Below, piece by piece: positions 43,901 to 55,900 of a stretch of 64,000 bases of DNA; positions within the stretch are counted from its first letter, which is position 1; each line of letters opens with the position of its first letter. The stretch is taken from contig OZ024936.1 of NCBI GenBank assembly GCA_964017235.1, positions 90,494,537-90,558,536 of the forward strand, read 5' to 3'. The notes beneath the pieces were generated by a model. The model was given only the letters and a program-made list of their open reading frames with translations. It was not told the origin of the DNA and searched no databases. Made by a program: the position numbers and the translations under genes. Origin of the DNA: Sabellastarte sp. h YS-2021 (lineage: Eukaryota; Annelida; Polychaeta; Sabellida; Sabellidae).

Positions 43901-46900
43901 TCTTTGCAGTGACAAATGATGTTTTATTACTGCCAGAGGGGGTTTATATATTGTTGCTTTGATGCCATTTCTGGATCCCAACTCCAGGATTTAATCAGTC
44001 AAATCTGGGTGATTCGGTAAATTGATCCAGCCCTGTCTGTTTGTCAGTACATCTTGCCGTGAAGAAAATCATCCTGACCCCAAGTCAGGTGGGCATCTGG
44101 ATCCAGACAAGTTAGAATGTACTACGTCATATCGGGGAGATGTATCATTGTGGATTTGCAGCATAAACTGACAGTGGAACAATTTTGACATATGTACTGA
44201 TATGGAAAATAGCCTGTCAAGAGTATTTGCATAAATACATCAAAAAATACTCCCCATCAAAGGCCAAAAAATAAGTCTTCATTCCGCCAGGACTTGTCAA
44301 ATTTGATGATGCCTCTCCTGATGATATTGCGAAGGTAATCAAAAATTCACCTACAAAATCTTGTCTCCTGGATCCTTGGCCTACTTTCCTAGTTAAGGAT
44401 TGCCTTGATATACTCCTTCCTTCTATCACAAAACTTGTGAATTGTTCTTTGTCAGAAGGTGCTGTCCCAGATGGCTTCAAAAGTGATGTTGTCACTCCAC
44501 TGATAAAGAAATCTTCTTTATCAAAAGATGATCTCAAAAACTATTGTCCTGTGTCTGGGCTGAGCTTTATCTCTAAACTCGTGGAACGTGTAGTTGCCTC
44601 ACAACTTAGTAGACATGTCTCTCTCCATGGGTTGGAAAATGAGAATCAATCTGCCTATAGACGTGACCATTCAACTGAAACAGCTCTTTTGTCTATAAAG
44701 AATCAGCTTTACATATCTCTAGCCAGAGGTGAGGCCACAGCTGTGGTGCTGCTTGATCAATCTGCAGCTTTTGACACCATTGATGATGACAAACTCCTTG
44801 ATTGCTTAAGAAAATGGTTCTGTGTCGGGGGTAGATGCCTTGACTGGTTCAAGTCATACCTTTCTGATCGTACCCAATGCATCAAGATTGGCTCTGTTCT
44901 CTCTGAGGCTAGAAAGCTTAAGTTTGGTGTTCCACAAGGTTCAGTTCTCGGTCCTATTCTTTTTTCGTTGTATACCACACCTTTGAGCAAAGTAATCTCT
45001 AAACATCCAGATGTCAAATTTCACCTCTATGCGGATGATACCCAGCTGTTTATACACCTGACACACAAAAACGCAGAAATTGCCTTCGATCGGCTAGGAA
45101 AGTGCCTCAAAGATGTCAAACTGTGGTTGTGTGCAAATAAACTAAAGCTGAATGCCGATAAGACTGACTTTATTATATTTGGCTCCAAGTCTCAATAAGA
45201 AAAGTTAAACCCATTGTTTCCAGTAAATATATTGGGTGAATCACTGATACCTTCAGATGCCATTAAGAATTCGGGTGTCTGGTTTGACTCAGACTTTTCC
45301 TTCACCAAACATGTTAAAAATGTATGTAAACTTTGTTTCATCCAGATGAGGGATTTTAGACAAATTCGACAGTACTTCACTCGTGATGCTGCTCTTATGG
45401 CTGCAAACACACTTGTGGGGAGTAGGCTTGACTACTGTAACTCCTTGTTTAGGGGTCTATCTGTTGCTAACCTACGCAAGCTACAATGCATTTAAAACAG
45501 TCTGGCCAGAATTGTTTGTAGAGCCACATGTCTTTCTCACACCACTCCACTAAGAAAAGCCCTTCATTGGCTACCCATAAGGCACTGTTGCATCTTCAAG
45601 ACTGCCTTGTTGGTATACAAATACCTACATACTAACTGTCCAAAATATTTCAGGCCATTTCTCAAAGTTAGACAATGTGCCTATAATACCCGGTTGAGTC
45701 AATCTGATGGTATAATTCTACATGTTCCTCAATACCAACCATCTATTTACACAAAGCAGTTTGGTCTAAGCTTTGCATATGATGCTCCCAAAATGTGGAA
45801 TGAACTCCCTGATGGTGTACGATCTGCCACTTCTATTGCTTCCTTCAGAAAAAAACTTAAGGCATACCTATTCTGCCAAGCTTATCCTCCTTAGTATTTT
45901 TCACCTCATATGGGGTTCTCCATGATGTCAACCATTGCTATGGATAAGGACGATGATTTTTGTGACTATGCTTATGATGTTGTGCCTTAGAGTCTGTCAC
46001 TTTGGCAGAGATTAAGCACTATAAAAGTTGAATTGGAATTGGAATTGGAGTGGTTGCCACAGTTTATTGCTAATCAGTTTGACCCCCCAACAATTAGCAA
46101 TGATGAATTTCCGTCTCAATATAAAACCTGCCATTGAACAACATTTAAACTTAATCTCTAAGAAGCAAACAAATGTAAATCATTCCCATCCACCCAGAGA
46201 TATACAAAATCCAATAGCATTACCGGTTGCATTCCACACATTCTCCCTATTTGGATGCATTTGTTAATAATGCACACTTATACCTTTTTTCTTGCCTTCT
46301 CTCCTTTTAACTATATTAAACTAGTAGAAGTTTCATAGTGAAGCAATAAAATTGCAAAAGTACCTCAAATATATCCCACTCGTTTCTCGCTTGAAACTGT
46401 TGATATGTCATGTTATGATTTTATTCAACCCTAAAATTTACACAGATGGTTAAGATAAAAACATAAAAAATTATTCACTTTTGGTCATATAGCATTAAAT
46501 AATTTTATCATGTGAACTTGTGTAACTGTTTCCCGTTATTTATTGTGATTTGGTCTCCAGAATTTTTGCTCCATTTGAGCCTTTGATGAAGCTGTTAACA
46601 AGAAGATACCTTTCAGGGAAAGTCTTCAGAAAAAGTTACTTAATAAAAGCATGTATTTGCAAAAGATTTCTCACTGACAAGGCGAATCATCTGTACTAGC
46701 TGTTTTGAATGGGCTGGCACTCTTCCGTGTCTGTACTAACTGTTGCTGATTAAATCACCAGTAAAAAAGGTAATACTTGAGAATGCGCAGCAGAGTGTTG
46801 TTATTTTTTCAGAGATTTAATCTTTAAACCTACTTTTTCTGTCTGCTCCCATTGCATGTAGGCCTTTATATTACCACTCTAAAAATGACAAAGTTTCGCT

Positions 46901-49900
46901 GAGAACCTTTTTCATCATCATTCATCCATTACAAGATGTGTCGGTTTTTTAGCTTCACTTTGTGACATTTTCTTCAAATGGGATCTGCAGCTCTCATATC
47001 ACATATTTCATAAACCAAACAACTTTTTTATATTTCAAAATATGCATGCAATTAAGTCAAAACTTACCTGCTTGCAAAAGCCTCTCCACCATAGCCTCCC
47101 CTGTCAGCCATGTGTCTCCTTGGTATGCCTGGCTATGCCATTAACATTAACTGCCTTGTTTTATCTTCAGATGCTGATGGAGATTAAGTGCTATAAAAGT
47201 CCACATTGGACATTAGATTAGATGGAAGTTATATTCACAGTTATGTTGGTTAAAAGTACTGCCTGTGACCCGATAAGTATAATAAAGCTCAAATGATGAC
47301 TAAAGGGTTTAACTTTTTGTTTTAGATTTGGAATGTACAGACTCTGAAGGTGCAGTTATACATTTAAGAACTTTGCTGACCTGTAAAGAGTATGCAGAGT
47401 GGAGGGCAGGCTCAATGAGGGTGGCTTGTAAGTCAAAGAGAAGGAAGCTTGAGTCTTCGTGTTGCAAGACATGTCAACAAGTGGAATCTGTTGGTAGGTG
47501 TTGAACCTTTTTGCAATAGGTTAGTCTGATGCAAAATTTAAAGCACACTTCTGATGTAATTCTATTGTTAAAAGTACACATTAGTTTTAGGTAATGCATA
47601 TTTTTTTTTGTTCTAATTTACAGATTTATTAAAAAAATTGAAATAAATAAATTAATAATTCTACTGAATACTACAAAATGCAGGTGCCCGTTATCTAGTC
47701 CAGAAAAGTGTACATTACAAAATAAACCAGCTTTTTTACCAAAATGGTGACATAACAAGTGTGCTTTAATTCTAGTGAATCAGTAATCCATTTCGTTTGC
47801 CCAAAAAGTGTTCCGAGTGATAAACAGTTCTGAGTTACAAGCAAATTACTTATCATTTGTATTCCTGCTATCCGTTTTAGAGTAAAAATTCTACAGAATA
47901 GAAGAAATTGCTGAAAGAAATATGAACACATGGGTAAGGAACAATATTCATACTTTACCTATCACGACATATACAGAAAAAAATATATATCATAAATGAA
48001 GATCACAATATTACACAAGTGCGTCACATGAGTATTATATTGTTAATCTTTATGGCTGATATTTTTTTTCTGCATATGTCTAATGAGGGATGCTTTACTT
48101 TTATTATCTGTCATTTTGTATTATTTGTGGGCAAAATATAGAAAGAACGGCCACTTTAGGGGCCTGGTAAGGCAGTAGGTGGACCTTAATTCTTTAGGCA
48201 TTCTGTTCAACCATTTAGCTATGTTTTCTTCAAACTCACCAATCACGTTCCAGCTTACATTTTCAATAGGTAGCTATAACTTTAGGGGTCACTTTGAACT
48301 TTGCAAGCAAACGGATGACATTGGAAAATAAAATATTTAAAAACCCACCTTCCTCCTCATTGGAAAAGGAAATATTTAAAAAAAACAAGGAAGTTTTATA
48401 GTTTTATACTTTGATATTTTAGTCTTTATATTATTTTGTGCGAATACTGATACATGAATGTGACAATATGGGGAAAAGGAAAACACCTGCCGTGAAACAA
48501 AAGAAAGCATCTTCTTCCACTGCCAGGAAATCTTCCAAGAAGGTGAGCCCTGGTTACACAGATCTGAATGGATCGTTCATACAGTCTGTTATACCCATAG
48601 AACCAGATCCTACAGCAGCACCCTCATCTTCCCAGTCATCTCAGAACCAAGAATATCTGGATCCGATCCTCACCATGCTACAAAAATTGGAGGAATCTAA
48701 TCAGGCGATTATGAAGCGGGTGAGTGATTTAGAATCACAGAAGTTTGTTAACTCGACAGTCAGAAACCCTCAGTTACAGCCTGACATACACTCTGACGTT
48801 CCCCAGACCAACGTGCATTTGCTCACTTCTACATTTCATAGTGGTAGCCAGTTAACAGGCAAAATGCAAGCGCAAGCACCACACGCTCCATCAACCTCAG
48901 CAGCCACATAGCAGGTGATCCCTTTCGGCTTGCCCACACCACCAACAGAACAGCTTGCACACTTCAACTCGGATGGCATTGTACCCAACATCAACATACT
49001 GAGGCAAAACCAGAGTGTATCGCAATCTGTAGCACAAGTGTTAGCATTGCACGAGGCTCAAGCCAGACAGGACGTGATTCAAGGTAAGCCCCTTTCTAAG
49101 AAATCTGGTCGGTAGAACACTACAGAAGCAGTGGCCAAAGTTCCTGAGCTGTGATGGCCAAATGAAGGCTATTACAGGGTTCAAGGTAAGAGGAAGGCGA
49201 CGTACGACGAGCTCAGTATCCCTGAATGGGCAGCAGGTCAGCTGATCAATATATACCATATACAGAATCCAGGCATTATGAGGAAGACGTTACTGCAAAC
49301 CATACTCGCGCTAAAGGATGTGACATCCATCCCATGGCCAGCAGTAAGGGCAGCGTATGGTACGTCCATGCATGAAATTGAATTGGGAAACTTAACGTGG
49401 GGGGACCAGATGCAATGGGCCATTAAAAGGCTCTCGGCATCCCAGATCGCTATGGCCAACACCAGCTTAACCACTAACCAGCAGAACCAGAGAACCAAAG
49501 TATGCAAATATTTTAATGAAGGTATGTGCTCATTCAACTCGCATCACGGACAGTACAAACATATATGTGCCTTTTGTGCCAAATCAGGGAAGACTTTCAA
49601 CCACCCAGAACTCAAGTGCTTTAATAAACAAAGAGGACAGGAGAAACAGCAAAACAAGTAGGGAGATCAGACCCCAGCTGGACAGGGGCTCAGTAGGACC
49701 GAGCCACATCCTTGGGGGGAGGGTCCACGTGGAACATTTAACTATCAGACATGTAATATAAACAATTCAAGCATATTGTGTAACAAAATCACTGAGGGCG
49801 TTAATCAATGTCAAAACCATCAGAAGGTGTTCATTATTAGAGAGTTTAAAATACCCGTTCCCGTTGTGACTGGTACTGCAAAGTGTCATAATGACGTCAT

Positions 49901-52900
49901 CAGCTCACAGGTAAAACTTCTAGCTTGAGGTTTTACAACGTGGAGGAGGTGTTTTGAAGTTCATCAAAACTGATAAAGTAAAACTGGTTTTATAGCTTTT
50001 ATAACAGACTATATACATGAATATTGCAGAAAAATGGGAGTTTAATATGTGTTTAAACCTTATTTATATATAAAATTAAATCAGGACAACCTTTCCTGGT
50101 AAAAAGTGCTGTTTAAAAAAAACTTGTAAAACCTTGCTATTTCTGTATAGAACCATGACCTACGAAAGTACGAACTATTTAATATTGGTATGGGTGTGGG
50201 CATGGAAGAGTCTGAAACTTTAAAACTTTAATGTTAATTTTTTTCAAATTTGAAACACGAGTTACTGTTAAATCCTTTGTAAATGAATGGAGGAAAGAAA
50301 GTCACCCTGAACTAAAAATAGAAAATAAGTACAAGCAATGAGTACTCAGTAGTATCACCCAAAACAATATATTCCACAAAAGGAAAAAGGTGAATAGTTA
50401 GTCCCTTCACTCTCATCAACACCTAAAACTCTTGGTATATGAACGAGGGTTTTCACTTCTTCACGCCAAAGTGTCAGTGAGTTAAATTGTAATGTTTTGC
50501 ATGTAGCTGATACTTTCCACAATGTGTCAGAGAGAGTTTTGGCTACACAGCCTCAATATGGGGACGAATCAACACGAGTCCCAAAGTCTAGTAATTATAA
50601 TCACATAAATACCACTAACATTACTAATGTTTACCAGACTTTGAGTAAAGGTCAAGCTAACGGGGCTGATGAGCAGCCCTCGGGTCTGGGGCACCAACAC
50701 CAGGGTTCTAGATTTCAATCTTTTGATGTCAGTCACATGATACAGAAAGTCAGTATATTTAACACAGGTCGACACATGGGACGTTCACCCATTTTGGCCT
50801 TTGTTCACCCAGTAGCTAATAGTCACCTGAAGGGGTTTTATGACGCTTACACAAAACAGTCGTTTAATGTTTCGTGCCCCTGTCCCAAACCCATGACTGG
50901 ACCACTTCAGGTCAGTCATATTGTCCAAATTAAGCATGACTTGGTTTCAAACTACGTAAACATTCATTCTGATGAGGTTATGAAACTAGCACAACAGTCT
51001 CATACAGATTTTTACTCAGACATTAGTTGTCAGAAGCTGTATAATTGCTCTTATGAGCGTCACATTGTGAACATCATTGATGAACTGATACTGAGGGGTA
51101 GTGATGGGCATGATAGACTGAACACTGATGTTCAGAATGCTAATGTGAATGATGTTAACATGGATTTGCAGTCTTGTACTAACACTGATACTAACAACAA
51201 GCAATCGAGCATCCCACTTAATCTTGGTGCCAATTTTCCATGTGACATTTTCACCACTCAGGTCAGATGTGACATTAGCATTCCTGATAAACAGTTTGGC
51301 TTCCTGAACCACCAACCCCCAAACTTTGTGATAGGGAACCTGTCCATATCACAAACATTCAGCAATACTCACATGTGGCTAATGTTATCAGACAGACTGG
51401 GGTCCCCAATTATGCTCAGGCTAGGATTCCCATAGTCTCGGGTCTGAATGTGGAAGCGTGCCCTTTCCGACTACCCTGATAAATTTTTGATACAGTATAT
51501 TAAGTTTGGCTTTCCCCTTTCCATTACTTCCCCGATGACCTTCACGTCTCTGATATTCAAAATCATGCCTCTGCTATCAATTTCCCTGAATACATACAGG
51601 AGTACCTTGACAAAGAACGCGCCTTAGGCGCTATGTTAGGTCCAGTAGAAACAGTTAACACACCCCATTTCCATTGCTCTTCACTATTATCCAAGCCAAA
51701 AGATGGCAATAAGCGTCACATCATTTAAAATTTGTCACACCCATATGGGGCGTCACTTAATGACGCCATCACAAAAGATGCATTCAATGGACGTCCCTTC
51801 ACTTTGAAATTCCCCTCAGTTGATAATATTGCTGATGCCATACGTCATGATATCACTGACTCTGTCTTATTAAAAATTGATGTATCTCAGGCATTCCATA
51901 ACCTTAGGGTCGACCCGGTGGACGCCACCAAATTTGGAATCTAGTTGGGCGGTAAGTTTTACCTGTCATCTTTGGGTCTCCCCAAAAAATAGAGACAAGC
52001 TTCATCCTCCCTCCGAAGACATCACAGCTTGTCACCTCACAGCTCTAGGTATAAGGATAAACATCCCTGAGTCCTCCCTTAGCATAGAACCCCAGAAAAA
52101 TTTCCAGTCTTCAGTAGGCAAATTAGTTTATATACACAAATGCGTCACCCCTGCCAGGATATTCATTAATCATATGCTGAACCTGTTCAGGGAGAATAGC
52201 CACAAGAAATGCATCTGCCTCACTCCTCAATTTTTCCAAGACTTACAGTGGTTCCAAAAAATTTTGCCCCATTTCAATGGAGTCACACTGTTCAAAAAAC
52301 CAATCATTACTGACCTGGCCCCAGTTTACTTGGACACTTGTCTATCAGGCATTGGGGGTATCTGGGGGAATAAAGTATACACTGCCCCCACCCCAGTGGT
52401 CCCAGGTTTTGACCTCAAGATAGTACATCTGGAAATGATGAATCTAGTAGTGGCTTTTAGACTCTGGGGCAGGTTTTAGAGGCACTCCACCATCCACATG
52501 TATTACGATAACAAGGCTGTTGTCCAGGTGATGGCTTCTCATAAAACACCTCTCATAAAAGACTTATTTTTGGCTGCATGCATTCGTAATATCTGGCTGC
52601 TAAGAGCAATTTCTGATGTTGACCTCCACATTTTCCACATTAGAGGATTTCATAATAGCAAGGTAGATCTTTTATCCAGGTTGCATTCCACCAAGGGCCT
52701 AGATCAGGACCTGTTACATCAATTAAGAATCAGCTGTACTTGGGACAAAGTAACCCCCTATCATACTGACCTAGATCTCCATATCTAATTGCAGGTTCGA
52801 TTCCACAATCTCTGAAGCTTTTCCAGTCAGCCTACACCAGAACTGAGTCAGCATACAGGCCTTCCACAGCTTTAGCCCAAGAAAGGCATTTCAGGACATT

Positions 52901-55900
52901 TCTAGCATTTCTGGTGTTTCTAAAACTCCCTATCCGCATCACAGTGTATAATCTTCTGGTTTTGCTGGAATACCTATACATGAATCAAATTTCCCCAAAA
53001 GTTATCAAAAATTACTTATCTTCCATTCGCACTGTAGCTACCAAATACAATCTAGATGTGCAAGATACATTCAGTCATATCCTTACTAGATTTCTCAGAA
53101 GTGTGTCAATAAATTCCAAATTTGCTCCTACCCCAAGAGGTATATTTGATATAAATACCATATACCACATCTCCAGGTCCTGCAATTCTTTCCCTGACCC
53201 TGCCCTATTCAGGGCCATTTTTACTCACTGCCTTTTTCGCTTTCCTAAGAATGTTGAATATTGTCCCCCATAGCATCAGGAATTCCGACCCTTGCAAGCA
53301 CCTTCTCAGACAGGACGTAAATTTTGGCCCTCCAGGTGCACACATAATCATTAAGTGGACCAAAACTCTCCAAGATAACAAATCCCACCACATAGTCCAA
53401 CTTCCCCAACTCCAGAACTTCTACCTTTGCCCAGTCAGAGCTCTCAGGGCCCTCTTGGCCTCCAGACGTCTCCCTCCCTCTGCCCCCTTATTTGCTTCCA
53501 TTCTCCCCCTCACCCCCTTGTCATTGACACCCATATACTTACCACCCTCAAATAAATTCTCCAGTCCCTCAATATTCCCCCTGCAGGCTTTGGGTTCCAT
53601 ACATTTAGGCCACATTCGCATTTCACCATAACGTGTCCCTATAAAATGTCATGTCTCATGGCCTCTGGAGAAGTTTGGCTGTCTGGATCTATCTTCAAAA
53701 TGCATCCATGGCCCCTTCCATAATCCCTGCCACCTTCCAGACCTTTATTCCTTCCTCCTTCTGTTAAAAATCTCAAACTTGTGTTTTAATGTCTTGTTTA
53801 ATGGGGGGGGGGATTAATAAATGCTGCATATACTTGTTCTTGAGAGGCTGGTGCATCTAGCCAGTTATGACCTCAACATTGACCTTGAGCAAGCCCTGTG
53901 ACCTGTAACTTTTCATGACCTTTTGACCCAGGGTCATCGACTGAATCTATATTTTCAGAGACAATGTGATAAAGGTCGCCAAATATATACCAGTGGTTCC
54001 AGTGAAAATAAAAACCTCAATGGTTAACTTGCGATTTCTCAACCATTTCTGCATAGATTTTTATTTTGATTGTCAAAATAGTACAAACAACATTGAATTG
54101 TTAATATGTTCAAAATGTTTCCTCGTGTACAATCTTAATACATGTCATAGGTATTTGTTTTTCCTAACGTTTTTTTCTATTGTGTTATTAAATTGTATAT
54201 ACTATGTATATGATTAATAAACAACAACACCTTCTTAACCATAGCACGGTGGCGCCAAGGTATACAGAGAAAATATATTCTGCTCTTGTATATCTCCTAT
54301 ATAGGTTGTGTTCTTCTCATGGTATATAACATTTTTATTTATTCATGAAGTAAGCTAACATTACATAAACACTGTGGGTACATACACCTTGGCAGTAGAG
54401 GTGCCCCAGTCAAATTTATTAAGCTATTACCTGGTGAGGTTTTCACAAAGGGTCTCAGACTTAGCCTGGACGTAGGCCAAGTCACAGACTTAAATCTGAG
54501 CCTTTTGTCTTTGGTAAGTCCTTTACACAAATGGATTTCACAAAGGGTGAGTTAGCTAAGTCCAAGCTTATCATATAACCACAGTGGTTTTCTATGTCAT
54601 GTGACCCTTTATTTCTAGTCATAATATTTTAGTGGTAACATATATCCTTTGTTTAGCTCATTTTATCTTTGAAAAAAATGCTGTTGTTCAATGGGAAGCC
54701 TTGTCATCACACAGATATGTCCAAAGACTAATTTAGGAAGGTACTGTATATATTTATTTTTTATTTCTAAGTATTTCAAATTTTGACGTGAGAAAAATAT
54801 ATGGCGGCCATATTTTTAGTCTTTGTTTACAAAAGCTAAGGCCAGTCTTGAGTAAACCTAGCCAAAGTCTAGACTTAGCAGCTTTGTGAAACCATCCTAG
54901 TGTAAGATCACAGATTTAGCCTCATTTTAAGACAAAAGTCTTTACTTAAAGTCTAAGTTTGGGGTCAGTCCTTTGGTGAAATCGACCCGAGTAGTATATA
55001 GTTCTATCATATCATAATTTTTCCATAACCAAAAGTGGTGAACCCTTTTTTTTCCTTTTTTCAGCTTTATCAGGTAGCAAATGAAAAAAAGTTCAATGTA
55101 AGTATCATTTTTTTAAAATTAAAACGTGGTTCAATGTAACAAGATTTTTAAAAAGGTGTCTTTTTAAAAACCTGTAGTCAATTTTTGGTTACAGGTTCTG
55201 TTCGTCATAGACAACTTTAATCTTCTGCTGGAGTTCCATGATTTTTAAATTCTATCCTTAGCTGAAAAATATAAGTTTTGACAGCTAGAATGATCACATT
55301 AAGGGGACAAAATTATCAGTATAAATAGGGATGCTATTGGTTTTGGTAAACAAGGTTGGCAATAAAGAAAGGAAACATCATCTAGGTATTTTTTTAGATA
55401 AAGTTCACCACATATTTTGACTAGTAAGTATTCTAGGAAAATAATTTTCAAAAGAATATGTTTTTGCATCAAATTTGTTTTGACAAATAATAATACCATT
55501 ACCGTTAAGTATGTCTCCAACATAGGTTATTCCATGATTACACCAATTAGATAGGTTAAGTTCCATTTTTGAGACTTTGGGGTTATACCATAGTGGGTCA
55601 GCCAAGATATCATTGGAGCTACTTACAGGGATTTTATCAGACACTTTTTTTCTATGATGTTAAATATCCTATCGAAATCCGTTAATTTATGTTTTGTTTA
55701 TTAGAATTTTAGAGCAAATTAAACCATAGAGTACCAGTTTTAAAATATGTGAAGTTGATTTTTTTGCAAAATCTGAAACCAGAGTTGCGACTCACTTTCG
55801 TCTATTCGTCCAAGTTATTTTAACAATTGAATAAAGCACTCAATATTTACCATTCTTAAACCATGATTTGTGTAGTACTGCGTGATATAATCATTTTATC

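Larger units (their letters stand above)
48148..53800 (+). mobile_element. Tyrosine-recombinase retrotransposon, copy 2 (deleted)
   Basis: Relative of copy 1, same gene order. The 5' sequence CGGCCACTTTAGGGGCCTGG resembles the start of copy 1. Gag carries three nonsense codons. An unalignable stretch of about 570 bases (roughly 49910-50480) separates gag from the next frame. The RT has lost its palm, and the recombinase is frameshifted. It lies in a gene 2 intron in sense orientation. Confidence 0.8.

Noticed and set aside
47881..47934. Candidate for the missing gene 2 exon
   Set aside because: AG and GT borders exist, but stops occur in every phase.
49910..50480. LTR of a nested retrovirus-like element
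   Set aside because: No direct repeat partner, no TG...CA ends and no primer-binding site seen.
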